Source of the DNA: Io17-Chloro-G2 sp965226915 | GTDB taxonomy: Bacteria > Chloroflexota > Dehalococcoidia > Lucifugimonadales > UBA3495 | Direction: 5' to 3' | Length of the DNA: 64,000 bases | Assembly: GCA_965226915.1 (NCBI GenBank) | Contig: CBDDEJ010000008.1 | Span: 744,001-808,000, forward strand | In this document: piece after piece, positions 45,232-53,835 of the stretch | How the letters are laid out: each line of letters opens with the position of its first letter | Position numbering within the stretch: position 1 is the stretch's first letter | The notes under the pieces: generated by a model | What the model saw: the letters and a program-made list of their open reading frames with translations, nothing else | Database searches by the model: none | What the model was told of the DNA's origin: nothing | Made by a program: the position numbers and the translations under genes

Positions 45232-45885
45232 CTACTTGTGGCACACCGTGCAGTCGGTAGGCGCGTTGTTGTCGCGGTGACAGTCAAGGCAGGTGCCCAT
45301 CTTAAGGGATTGGAACTTTTTAGGTTGGACCTCGGTCATGCTCGCCACATCACCATGGCAGATGGAGCAGGTTTGGGACACTGATAGCCCTTCGTTCAAC
45401 TTTTCACCGTTAATCGAAGTCCGCGTCATAACGGTCTCTTGGTCGGTGAAGAACCGGATGTGGGCCTCGTGAACGAAGCGCACATGATCCGGAAGCCTGT
45501 GGACCCTCTCCCAGTTGATGGGGTTGCCGTCCGCAAAGGCAGTTCTCACCTTTTCAATCTCGGCCGCCGCGGCGGTGCCCGCCTGACCGGTGATTTCCTT
45601 GTGGCAGAAGAGGCACTGCTCCACGGCCGGGACCGTAGCCGCTTCTCCCTTGGTAACGTTGCGGTGGCAAAACTCACACTGAATAGCCATGCCGCCTGCC
45701 GAAGTGTCGCCGGCATGAACGTCGTGGGGAAAGGCCACCGGTTGGGGAGGGGCGTTGCCCAAGCCAAACGGAGGATTGGAAAACCATGAAATCAGCAACA
45801 CCACCACCACGAACCCTACGATGGCGGTAATACCGAGGCCTACGGCCGATGCGGCGAGAAGTTTACCTGTCAGACGAATCGGCAT
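45232..45885 (-). CDS. actA: ActA-like pentahaem cytochrome c
   Basis: A 217-residue membrane-anchored cytochrome. Five CxxCH motifs are visible: CEFCH, CLFCH, CSICH, CLDCH and CTVCH, which is the ActA count. N-terminal TM: LLAASAVGLGITAIVGFVVV. Cytochrome c7-like layout. It is the first of the act genes and lies 55 bp before ActB1. Confidence 0.93.
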   Translation of the reverse strand: MPIRLTGKLLAASAVGLGITAIVGFVVVVLLISWFSNPPFGLGNAPPQPVAFPHDVHAGDTSAGGMAIQCEFCHRNVTKGEAATVPAVEQCLFCHKEITGQAGTAAAAEIEKVRTAFADGNPINWERVHRLPDHVRFVHEAHIRFFTDQETVMTRTSINGEKLNEGLSVSQTCSICHGDVASMTEVQPKKFQSLKMGTCLDCHRDNNAPTDCTVCHK

Positions 45886-46025
45886 TTAAAGCCGGCCTTC
45901 CTGGTTATGCCACGCCGGGTGCGCGTTTTCCGTGTGTTCATCGTTATGGTTCGCGGGGTCATGATAAGCAGTTAAAGCATTACGGGCTGAATTATCCCGG
46001 AGGGTGGCCCATGGTCCTTTAGATC

Positions 46026-46322
46026 TCAAAAAATATTCCGGTCCCAGAAATTCTCCACCGCCGTCGCCTGGTTCAAAGCCAGCCCAATGACCACCGCAGC
46101 CATCGCCAGAATTACGACAGCGAAAGCCGTCAGAGGGATTCTCAGCTTGATCCATCCAGGGGGCACATGGCCGGTGATGATCAGAGAAGGAATGAATGCG
46201 TGGGCTATGACCATAGTCACCGCCCCGGTTGCTATCAATGGAAGACATATCCAAAGCCACTGCAGCAAGAGGTGTATGTCTTGCCAGTTCGCTGAAGTCA
46301 GAGCTTTGGGGTCGTCGAACAT
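46026..46322 (-). CDS. small two-helix membrane protein upstream of ActA
   Basis: A 98-residue protein with two membrane helices (LWICLPLIATGAVTMVIAHA and FAVVILAMAAVVIGLAL) and short hydrophilic ends. I do not recognise a family. Its position, 140 bp upstream of ActA on the same strand, suggests a small ACIII-associated subunit (as ActG/ActH in other lineages) but there is no sequence proof. Confidence 0.6.
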   Translation of the reverse strand: MFDDPKALTSANWQDIHLLLQWLWICLPLIATGAVTMVIAHAFIPSLIITGHVPPGWIKLRIPLTAFAVVILAMAAVVIGLALNQATAVENFWDRNIF

Positions 46323-46531
46323 GCTGGGCCGGAATCCTCGCGTGCGTAAACCCCATCGTTTCCACCGGGGAGTTTACCCTTGAAAATGGCGTCATGAAGG
46401 CATCGAAAACCAGCCTGGCCGGAAGCCCAGTGAAAAGTATCACAATGCCCCAACAGTGTCAAGGCAAATTCAGGGGCGCCAGATACGGAGGCGTTTGGCG
46501 TGACCAGGAGGCCAGCAGTCAAAGGCGCCAG

Positions 46532-46966
46532 TCAAGGCCAGCAGCCCAGGTTTCCAGGTAGTTCATTGATGATGCCGAGCGCGCCGCAGGGGCTAGAGGC
46601 TTGCACCAGCTGCGACGAGCATCGGCAGTCAGATGATCCAAACCCAACGGCCGGCGAAACCACGCCGGGAATGGCCAGTGCGGCATGAGCCCAGAGGCAC
46701 TCCCACCGCTGCCGCCCGGCTGCCCACCACACCCGTTCAATTTGGGCGATGGCGGTAAGATAGTCGATATGCCAATGAAGCTTCTTTCCAGGAGATTGGT
46801 GGCGGTTGATTCGAGGAGCAAGGCCGCCCAGCGCGCTGCCAAAGTAAAGGTAGTGGGCTGAAGGGAAGTCGAAGGATCCCAGCTTGCCCACCTGAATACA
46901 TCCCGCGTGCGCCAGACGCAGGAGCAGAATATAACCGCCCGCGGGTTTGACCAAGCCGTTAGGCAT
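46532..46966 (-). CDS. DUF123-like GIY-YIG-superfamily protein
   Basis: A 144-residue protein reading GGYILLLRLAHAGCIQVGKL, YLYFGSALGGLAPRINRH and KKLHWHIDYLTAIAQI. These match the DUF123 family (small GIY-YIG-related nuclease-like proteins fused to endonuclease III in some archaea). The gene lies 87 bp downstream of FtrB on the same strand. The C-terminus (SSPCGALGIINELPGNLGCW) also carries the family's conserved Cys. Biological role not known. Confidence 0.7.
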   Translation of the reverse strand: MPNGLVKPAGGYILLLRLAHAGCIQVGKLGSFDFPSAHYLYFGSALGGLAPRINRHQSPGKKLHWHIDYLTAIAQIERVWWAAGRQRWECLWAHAALAIPGVVSPAVGFGSSDCRCSSQLVQASSPCGALGIINELPGNLGCWP

Positions 46967-47053
46967 GAATTTTCCAATCCGCAGTTGGGAGCAAGTTCGG
47001 ATGCGGCAAGTTGCTGGATTTCACGCCGCCAAACGACTCAGTGTTTTGAGAAG

Positions 47054-47479
47054 TTACGAAGGACGGTTTTTGCGTTCTTGCTCTCTTTCTTCCGCTTTAT
47101 TGCGCAACGCCCGGCCCTTATCTGGCGTAGGGTCTTTGACTAGACCGTAGATCGCTAGGCCCTCATGGTCTTTGGGCAGGTATTCGGTGATGGGTAATCC
47201 CTCTTCGTTCACGAACAACAGGCAGTGACAGTATTTGTAGATCTGCATGTCGTCGCAGGCGCAAATCCAGGTTCGGTGCTTGACCTCTCCTTCCTTGTCG
47301 GGATAGAAGCGGCAAGGGCACAATGGCCGCCCTAGTTCGTCGACGTACTTGGCTAAACCATTGATGACTTCATCGGTGATTCCATCCACGGGGTGCTTAA
47401 ACGTCCCGGACTTTTCGCAGTATTTATCAACGAAGTTACGCATCCGCTGTACGGATTTCTCACTGGGTTGTTCTGCCAT
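47054..47479 (-). CDS. ftrB: ferredoxin:thioredoxin reductase catalytic (beta) subunit-like protein
   Basis: A 141-residue FTR-beta protein. The catalytic Fe-S/disulfide motifs are CPCRFYPDKEGE, WICACDDMQ and YCHCLLFVNEEG, the CPC...CxC...CHC pattern that binds one [4Fe-4S] next to the redox disulfide. It reduces thioredoxin-like partners with ferredoxin electrons; the alpha subunit of plant-type FTR is not seen here. ATG at 47479 follows GGAG-type sequence. Confidence 0.9.
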   Translation of the reverse strand: MAEQPSEKSVQRMRNFVDKYCEKSGTFKHPVDGITDEVINGLAKYVDELGRPLCPCRFYPDKEGEVKHRTWICACDDMQIYKYCHCLLFVNEEGLPITEYLPKDHEGLAIYGLVKDPTPDKGRALRNKAEEREQERKNRPS

Positions 47480-47558
47480 CTTGGTCTCCTAACCGCTGGA
47501 AGCGGTGGATTTGAGGATTTATATAGCGGCCAAAGCCGGGAGAGTGCATTTCAAAAAT

Positions 47559-47656
47559 CGGCGACGGAGAGAGTGGGGATCGAGCCCTCGATACAGCCAG
47601 CCGTATCGGTTTGGGTGTGACGCGATACCTGTTTTCAGGGTTTTTGGTCTCCTCCG
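47559..47656 (-). tRNA. degenerate tRNA-Ser-like sequence (probable pseudo-tRNA)
   Basis: On the minus strand the 3' half reads like a class II tRNA: a variable-arm-like GATACGGCTGGCTGTATC, a T-arm-like GGGCTCGATCCCC, then CTCTCTCCG as 3' acceptor strand. CGGAG near 47651-47655 could pair with CTCCG as acceptor. The D-arm and anticodon arm do not fold well: the expected U33 and D-loop G's are missing. It is best read as a decayed serine tRNA; a covariance search would decide. Confidence 0.35.
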
Positions 47657-48454
47657 CTTCGACAACTGTAAGTATCGTACTCTACCTAGTCCTCTCAGTC
47701 CATTTCGGTAGGCAGGACTAAACTAAAGCCAAGGTGAAATGTACATATCGCTAGACCGCACTGTCGGTGCCCACCCAGTTGGGGCCTAAGGGTGATATGA
47801 GTTGCCGCGGAGTCCTTTTGGTCGTCGTCAAGACCCCCGGAATGCACATCCCACCTTGGTATTGGTTTAGGTAAATCTGGGCGGTCTCTCAATCCAGTGA
47901 GGCATTGTGGCCCCTCAATACCGTTCAGCGCAAAAACCTTGCGGATTTTGTATGTGCCTTAATCACCTACCCGTGATTGAGCTCTATTCCTAAAGAGAGG
48001 AGCTTCGTCAACCAACGATTAACGATTTAGGTGATAGGAGCGGTCAGGGCGGATACCACGGCCTTAGACGTAACCTCCTTCGGAAGAAGTTTTTTTGATC
48101 AATGCCACTGGTGATCAATTGCGTTGCCGGTTTATCTAAGTGGGGCGCTTTTAGGGTGCTAGCACCTGAGAATGAGGTGATGGCCCCTATCTTTATTAGC
48201 AGAAAGGTATGTTACAAACCCAATGTGCACTTAGTTATCGATCCAGTGTCACGAGATCGAGGAGGCTAAACCTGACGCGAACAGCATCAAAACCGCGGAT
48301 TCGCGAAATTGGGCAGCGGCCTGGGATTCCGGATAGATGGTGAGTGATGCTTGACGCTCTGCTCGGAGATCCGCATTTGCCGTGGGGAGTTTAAATGCCT
48401 CAAGATCAATCATGGCGATGGTTAAATGCCCGATCGAGTCTGCTTTAGCGTGAG
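47657..48454. other. gene-poor stretch with no supportable gene
   Basis: Nearly 800 bp with many stops in all frames. It contains an inverted repeat TTGATCA...TGATCAA (48095-48118) preceded by a T-run, and a CACCT...AGGTG pair near 48165. Nothing with a recognisable protein or RNA motif was seen. It lies just outside the left IS1380 copy. Confidence 0.4.
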
Positions 48455-48823
48455 ATGGAATCGAAGATAGGAAGGCCGGCAATCGCGAACAAGTATCGAT
48501 TGACCATTTTCTTCGGCATTGCCGTGATGGTCATCATATTTGGCGCCACGTTTGTCATGAGCCATATCCTTGGACGAATCGCGGAGAACAACTTGGTAAG
48601 ACTCGCCGAAAATAGCATTACCTCCGATGCGGTGCAGATACTGTCCGCCATCAGGAGAACGGAGTTGCCGCAAGGAATGGTCTCTTCAGGACCGGTTTCC
48701 GGCGCAAGCTCACCCAATAAATCGGCGATCAACCGGGAGCCTATACGACCCGCTCGGAGATTGAAGGAGGAGTTATGGGATACACGCACTACTACACCGT
48801 GGCGGACCCCAGGGCGGACCTGA
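48455..48823 (+). pseudogene. N-terminal fragment of a membrane sensor-like protein
   Basis: The frame from ATG at 48455 gives MESKIGRPAIANKYRLTIFF, a membrane helix (FFGIAVMVIIFGATFVMSHI), and GRIAENNLVRLAENSITSDA, the start of a sensor histidine kinase or diguanylate cyclase type protein. After about residue 80 the frame crosses the ribosome binding site and start of the MGYTHY gene in a different frame and loses any protein character. It is probably a truncated remnant. Confidence 0.5.
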
Positions 48824-48939
48824 AGGTCCTGGAGATTGCGGCCGACGTCGAGTCGATCATCATGGCATCGGAGATCCAGATCGGCGATTGGAGTGGCGAG
48901 CCCGGTTCGGAGCCGCTGTTGGGAACCAGACGAGATTAA
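48775..48939 (+). pseudogene. N-terminal fragment of an MGYTHYW-family protein
   Basis: ATG at 48775 has an excellent ribosome binding site (GAAGGAGGAGTT) and reads MGYTHYYTVADPRADLK, then ASEIQIGDWSGEPGSEPLLG. This is the start of a family beginning MGYTHYW with a GDWxGEG segment, common in phage and mobile DNA. A stop follows after 54 codons; DEINVASPKG and GFHDLCILV in other frames carry on the pattern, so frameshifts have broken the gene. The C-terminal part of the same family lies at 62256-62653, beyond the right IS1380 copy. Confidence 0.55.
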
Positions 48940-49098
48940 CGTTGCATCACCCAAAGGGCTTCCATGACCTTTGCATCCTTGTAACGTGAGGGTGATGAGG
49001 AAGTCAGCAGCACTGAGGGCGTCGCCGCTCGCACTATTCGGATCACTCTTCGGTCCCTCCAACTTCCTGGTCGAGCGCATCAATTGCGGCCCTTCTAG

Positions 49099-50850
49099 CC
49101 CACATTTCCCATATGGCTAAAAAGCTTTCTCAGTAATTCGTCGATGGTCTTTCAACCATTGGCTAATTATGGGCCTTTTTGCGTGTTCCCGGCTATAATA
49201 ACTCCATGATATGTCACTTTGCAGTAAGATGCCGTAGGCATCATGGAGGCACCTGATGGGTGACGGCGAAAAAGCCCCTCTCCGGCTCCAATTCAACCCC
49301 AAAGTCCGCCTGGAATTTCACGGCTCAACCATCACCTCCAACGCTGGCCTTCTTGCCTTTCGAGAGTTTGATGATGCCTTGGGCCTTACCGAAATCGCTG
49401 AGGACTACCTCCAGGAAAGCCGTACCGGACGCAATATCCTTCACCACCTGGTTCCGCTGCTAAGACAGTCGATCTACAGCCGCTTGGCCGGCTACGACGA
49501 CACCAATGACGCAGTGCGCCTTTCCCAAGACCCAGCCATGCGAGTGATCGTGGGATGGCAAGGCTCGGAGCGGAAAGGAGCCAGCACCAGTGAGATGGGC
49601 CGGTTCGAGACGGAGTTCCTGACCCAAGAGGACAACCTGAAGGGGCTGGCACGAATAAATACCCAGTGGGTGGAACGAGCTATGGCCCATACCCTACACC
49701 GGCGAGTAATCCTGGATATGGACAGTTCCGAGAGTCCAGTGCACGGCCAGCAGGAGGGAGCAGCCTATAACGGCCACTTTGAATGCGTCTGCTATCACCC
49801 TCTCTTTCTGTTCAACCAGTTCGGGGATTGTGAAGCAGCTAAGCTACGGTCAGGCAACGTCCCCAGTGCCGATGATTGGCAAGAAGTCCTTGATCCGGTG
49901 GTGGAGCGTTATTTGACAGCAGCGGTCAGGCTGCTGTTTCGTGCTGACGCCGCCTTCGCCAAGCCGGAGATATACGATTATCTGGAAGCAAGAAACATCG
50001 GCTACGCCATCAGGCTGCGGTCCAACCAGGTGCTGCAGCGGGAGATAGCGCCCCGGCTGATACGGCCTACGGAGTGGCTTTCCCCGAAGCCCATCGTCTC
50101 CTATCATGACTTCGTCTACCAGGCCCAGAGCTGGAACGTTGCTCGGAGAGTGGTCTCTAAGGTGGAGTGGCGCCAGGGAGAACTGTTTCCCAGAGTGGGC
50201 TTCATAGTCACCAATCTGAGCTATCCAAACATCGGGATAGTCCGCTTTTACAATGGCCGAGGCACCGCGGAGCAATGGATAAAAGAAGGCAAGTACGCCC
50301 TGAACTGGACCAGGTTGTCCTGCCACAAGTTCGTGGCCAATCAGGTCAGGCTGGAGTTGTTCGTACTGGCCTACAACTTGGGCAACTTCATGAGAAGGCT
50401 AGCCTTACCGGAGGCAATGAAGCACTGGTCGTTGACCAGTCTTCAGACCAGGATGATCAAGACTGGAGGACGGTTGGTGCGCCATGCCGGAAGGCTGGTG
50501 TTTCAGCTTGCTGAGGTGCTGGTGAGCCGGGAAATGCTAGGCGGGATACTGGAACGAATTGGTCGGCTTAGGCTGGCTCCTGGCTAGTCCACTTTAGGAG
50601 CGTCGGGATTGGTTACGGTTACGGGGTCGCACAGGGCAAAAGAGCTTCCCAAGGGCGAGACTTGGGCGTAGACCAGCGGTTTGGGGCTTTTACGCTTGGC
50701 AGTACAGTGGTTGCCCAATGAAAGCGGGGACTTTGAGTGAATCAGGCCGCATCAGACCGCATTAGACGCCCTTGGAATGCGGGATTATATTTGGCGGTAT
50801 CCCCGCGGGAGCTATATCCAGGAAAGGTGGTTTGATCTGGGGAATCCCGG
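49099..50850 (+). mobile_element. IS1380-type insertion sequence, left copy (intact transposase)
   Basis: The ends are set by comparison with the inverted copy at 60142-62255. Both begin CCCACATTTCCCATATGGCT and both end CTGGGGAATCCCGG, beyond which the sequences diverge (apart from a shared CCAAGT just outside). The two ends are imperfect inverted repeats, CCCACATTTCCCATAT against CCGGGATTCCCCAGAT (11 of 16). No target duplication is visible. About 270 bp of non-coding sequence follows the transposase stop inside the element. Length 1752 bp. Confidence 0.8.
49256..50587 (+). CDS. IS1380-family transposase
   Basis: A 443-residue DDE transposase (DDE_Tnp group 1). It reads PKVRLEFHGSTITSNAGLLA, RQSIYSRLAGYDDTNDAVRL, VILDMDSSESPVHGQQEGAA (the first Asp) and LLFRADAAFAKPEIYDYLEA (second Asp), with RFYNGRGTAEQWIKEGKYAL (Glu near the end). 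The frame is complete. The right copy is the same protein but disrupted; the two differ at a handful of residues, so they are not a very recent duplication. Confidence 0.93.
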   Translation: MGDGEKAPLRLQFNPKVRLEFHGSTITSNAGLLAFREFDDALGLTEIAEDYLQESRTGRNILHHLVPLLRQSIYSRLAGYDDTNDAVRLSQDPAMRVIVGWQGSERKGASTSEMGRFETEFLTQEDNLKGLARINTQWVERAMAHTLHRRVILDMDSSESPVHGQQEGAAYNGHFECVCYHPLFLFNQFGDCEAAKLRSGNVPSADDWQEVLDPVVERYLTAAVRLLFRADAAFAKPEIYDYLEARNIGYAIRLRSNQVLQREIAPRLIRPTEWLSPKPIVSYHDFVYQAQSWNVARRVVSKVEWRQGELFPRVGFIVTNLSYPNIGIVRFYNGRGTAEQWIKEGKYALNWTRLSCHKFVANQVRLELFVLAYNLGNFMRRLALPEAMKHWSLTSLQTRMIKTGGRLVRHAGRLVFQLAEVLVSREMLGGILERIGRLRLAPG

Positions 50851-50987
50851 CCAAGTGATGTCAGCCCAAAACAAGGCCGACCTTTCAGGTGCGGTCTGCC
50901 CCGTCCTCATCGATTCGATCCGCTTAACCATTACCAAATAATCTTCTGCTTGCTTTCTCTGCTCGGCGGTCAGAAACTCGTTACCCG
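50851..50987 (-). pseudogene. short coding-like remnant between IS1380 and a CTAG element
   Basis: On the minus strand the interval is open throughout and reads NEFLTAEQRKQAEDYLVMVK, then RIESMRTGQTAPERSALFWA. The composition is protein-like (charged helix). Both ends are cut by mobile DNA. I do not recognise the family. Confidence 0.35.
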
Positions 50988-50991
50988 CTAG

Positions 50992-51162
50992 AAACTCGGA
51001 CGGAAACCCCGATTCTCCCCAAGCCGTCGTTTTCTTAACGTCGATTATCGATGTAACAGTTGGTTATTGAAACGTATTACAGATACTATTATACCGCATA
51101 AGACTGGAATACGTCTGCTTGGCGTAGCGCGAAACCCGGCCAATGGCTTTCCGGCCAGACTT
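50992..51162 (+). mobile_element. 171-bp non-autonomous element (MITE-A), copy 1
   Basis: Bounded on both sides by CTAG (50988-50991 and 51163-51166). The ends AAACTCGGACGGAAA and the reverse complement AAGTCTGGCCGGAAA are imperfect inverted repeats. A second copy of exactly the same length, in opposite orientation and also between CTAGs, lies at 60606-60776; the two are about 85-90% identical by eye. No ORF inside. Confidence 0.75.
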
Positions 51163-51166
51163 CTAG

Positions 51167-52624
51167 TATTACAACGTCAGTTAGTTTGATAGGATAACTG
51201 TGTAGCTGGAGAGGGAATAGGCAGGTGAGGTGGGGATGTGGATGCGGCAGCTTTCGAGCAGGTGTACGGGTCATTTCGGGATTTTCACGCTTACTTCGCG
51301 CCGCTGTTTGGCCGCCGGGAGACGCGGGAGCACAGCGGTCATTATCTCCAGGCCCTGCTGGTACAGTCTGGGGAGCGGCGCAACGCTGAGAACCTGTCGG
51401 AGACGGTTCCGGGGTCAGCCCGAGGGATGCAGCGGTTTCTCACCGATTCTCCCTGGGACGATGAGGTGATTATAGGACGGCTGCAGGAGTACCTGGGAAC
51501 CCGGCTGGAGCATCCGGAAGGGGTGTGGGCGCTGGACGGCAGCGACTTTCCCAAGCAGGGGAGGAAGTCGGTGGGAGTGGCCCGGCAGTACTGCGGGAGG
51601 CTGGGGAAGGTGGCCAACTGCCAGGCGGGGATGTTCCTGGCCTATGTCAGCCCGTTGGGACGGGCATTGGTGGACAAGGGGCTGTATCTGCCCGAGAGTT
51701 GGACCTCGGACAAAGACCGGTGTGAGGCGGCGGGTGTGCCGGAGGATAGGCAGGGCTACCGGTCCAAGACGGAGTTGGCCTTGGAGATGGTGGGGCGGGC
51801 ACAGGAGCGGGGCCACCTGAAGGCTGGATGGGTCGCGGCGGACGACGCCTTTGGGATGTCGCCGTCCTTCCGGGAGGGCCTGGCGGCCTTGGGGATGTGG
51901 TACGTGCTGGACGTTCCGTCCGGCTTTACGGTGTGGCCGCCGGAGCCTGCCTGGACCAGTGCGGAGTATCAGGGATTCGGGCGTCCCCGCAAACCCAGGC
52001 TGCGAGACGGTCAGCGCCGGACCATGGAGCAGCGCAGCGACGAGTTGCCGGAGGAGGCCTGGCGTGAGATTACGGTGGCCGAGGGAAGCCAGGGACCACG
52101 CAGCTACCTTTTCAGCGCCCAGAGGGTGCGACCGACCAGCAGGCGCAAGCCCGGCGAAATCCACTGGGCCGTCTACCGCCGGAACCTGGACGGCAGCGAA
52201 CCCCGCTACTACCTGTCCAATGCTCCGGAGGATACCCCGTTGGAGACCCTGGCATACGTGGGAGGCTCCCGTTGGCGTATAGAAACGGAGTTTGAGACGG
52301 AGAAAAGCGACGTAGGCCTGGACGAGTACGAGACCCGCACCTGGGCTGGCTGGCATCACCACGTGGCCCTGTGCCTGCTGGGCGGAGCTTTTCTGCTGAG
52401 CCTGCAACAGGCTTGGGGGGGAAAAGATGCCCCGGATCACGAGGCCGCAGGTCTACCGGGTGGTGCGGGAAATGCTGCCCCGGGAACGGTTCGGGCCAAC
52501 CGAGTTGCTGCGGTGGCTTGAGGATACGCAGGACAGTAACGAACGGGCCAAACGCTCCCATGCCAAGCGCCGCGCCGCCATGCGGGCATCACCCCACATC
52601 CCTCCCTGAACTGACGTTGTAATA
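51167..52624 (+). mobile_element. IS701-type insertion sequence with CTAG target duplication
   Basis: Perfect 16-bp terminal inverted repeats TATTACAACGTCAGTT (51167-51182) and AACTGACGTTGTAATA (52609-52624), flanked by CTAG at 51163-51166 and 52625-52628. Four-base CTAG duplication suits the IS701 family. It was inserted exactly at the right-hand CTAG of MITE-A copy 1. It interrupted or truncated the LLM gene remnant that follows. Confidence 0.9.
51238..52609 (+). CDS. IS701-family transposase with frameshift at a G7 run
   Basis: The main frame from GTG at 51238 encodes an IS701-type DDE transposase: GVWALDGSDFPKQGRKSVGV (first Asp), WVAADDAFGMSPSFREGL (second) and GSRWRIETEFETEKSDVGLD (Glu). 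At 52415-52425 the sequence is GGGGGGGAAAA. The expected C-terminal part, MPRITRPQVYRVVREMLPRE and LLRWLEDTQDSNERAKRSHA, continues in the +1 frame to a stop at 52607-52609, whereas the main frame ends at 52521 in low-complexity residues. Either one G was gained, or the slippery run is used for programmed frameshifting. Confidence 0.85.
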
Positions 52625-52676
52625 CTAGGAGTGACAAACTCATGAGGATGCGTTCCACATCCGGGTCGTCATCTAG

Positions 52677-52982
52677 CTCAAAATCAAAAGCCTGCGAGGC
52701 AAGGATCTGGTCCGTCCTGCTACCCCACAAGCTTGGAACCAACACGCCTTCAACCGGGAAGCCCAGACCCTGTTCGAAAACGGGTACCGGGGGTTCGGCG
52801 CCGAGGAACTGGAGCAGTCGCTGGTCATCGGAGGTCCCGCCGAATGCATTGAATACCTGGAAGACATGGAGCGGGCGGGTGTCACCCACGTCCTGTTCCG
52901 GTGTGCCCTGGACGAAGGGGAACAGGCCCTTCAGACCATCCGGGTCTTGGGCTCAGACGTGATACCCCATTTCAAACGGTGA
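52677..52982 (+). pseudogene. C-terminal remnant of an LLM flavin-dependent oxidoreductase
   Basis: From just after a TAG to the TGA at 52980-52982 the frame reads PQAWNQHAFNREAQTLFENG, LVIGGPAECIEYLEDMERAG and VTHVLFRCALDEGEQALQTI, ending SDVIPHFKR. This is the typical last 100 residues of an LLM oxidoreductase, including the VIGxPxexIexl motif. The N-terminal two thirds are missing; the IS701 element ends 50 bp upstream. The jelly-roll paralogue follows 141 bp later. Confidence 0.75.
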
Positions 52983-53042
52983 GGTGGTAAGGCAGTAAGG
53001 CGCCGGGACCATTTCCCTCGCCAATGCCTGTGGTGTTAGTAT

Positions 53043-53066
53043 GCGGGCGGACCGGGAACCGCCCGC
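53043..53066. terminator. hairpin GCGGGCGG...CCGCCCGC before the jelly-roll gene
   Basis: An 8-bp GC stem with an 8-base loop, 58 bp upstream of the start codon. No T-run follows, so it may act on the leader RNA rather than as a terminator. Confidence 0.4.
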
Positions 53067-53123
53067 GCCTGGACAAAGAAAGGGGCCTGCGCCGGTCAAT
53101 CATATATTTCAGGGTGAAACGAA

Positions 53124-53660
53124 ATGGCTAGAGTGGCTCTGGACCTCGAAACCAAGGAAAGCATGCAGATATTGTCGGCCGGCGGCTGGAGCAGGGCGCC
53201 GGGCCTGGTTCCGGGGGAACCCAACCAGGGGCTGGTGGCCGAGATGTTGGGCAGCCCCGCCCGCCTGGCAGAATATGACGATTCAGGCTGGGACCGCGAC
53301 GTGAACGTTCAAGACCGGCTCTCCATTGGGTTCACCTTCGCGTGGTACCGATTGGGCTTCACCATGCCCGAGGAGGTCAAGGGGCAAAAGGTGGAGGGCA
53401 ACCGCGTCTATTTTGAGACCAACGTGGACAACTACGGCGAAGTCTATATCGACGGCAAGATCGACGGCAGCATCGGCGTGGTCACCGGCAACAACACGCC
53501 AAAAAGGGTGATGATCGAGGAACCGGCCGTGCCCGGCGGGAAACACGTCATTGCTTTATTGGTCGCCAACGCGCCGTTGGGTTCCCCCGTGGGCGCAATT
53601 TTCGTTCGCCACGTCACCATGGCTTTTGAACAGGCGCCAGCGCAGGCATCCGCCGGGTAA
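53124..53660 (+). CDS. lone galactose-binding/jelly-roll-like protein (paralogue 2)
   Basis: A 178-residue protein sharing the whole length and motifs of the protein at 2629: LVPGEPNQGLVAEMLGSPAR, GFTFAWYRLGFTMPEEVKG, VYFETNVDNYGEVYIDGKID and PGGKHVIALLVANAPLGSP. ATG follows AGGGTGAAACGA. It lies inside the IS1380-bounded segment, downstream of an LLM remnant, as paralogue 1 lies downstream of an intact LLM gene. No signal peptide. Function unknown. Confidence 0.75.
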   Translation: MARVALDLETKESMQILSAGGWSRAPGLVPGEPNQGLVAEMLGSPARLAEYDDSGWDRDVNVQDRLSIGFTFAWYRLGFTMPEEVKGQKVEGNRVYFETNVDNYGEVYIDGKIDGSIGVVTGNNTPKRVMIEEPAVPGGKHVIALLVANAPLGSPVGAIFVRHVTMAFEQAPAQASAG

Positions 53661-53835
53661 TTTTCAGGCAGCCGCCAGTTAATTTCCAGGTGATTTTCAG
53701 CCGATTCGGGGTTGGCTTCTCCAGTGCGCCCGCCCCGGAGGCCGCTGGCGTGAGAGTGGAAATCGTCAATTCCGCCAGGCCGGTTCCAACCCCACAGAGT
53801 ACGGCCGCCCTGAGTCCTTTGGGCGGCCCAGGCCG

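Noticed and set aside
46519..46977. A second minus-strand frame overlapping the DUF123-like gene
   Set aside because: Out of frame with the recognisable protein and without motifs.
49095..50856. Target-site duplication for the IS1380 copies
   Set aside because: Flanks CTAG on one side and CCAAGT on the other do not match; the right copy's flanks do not match either.
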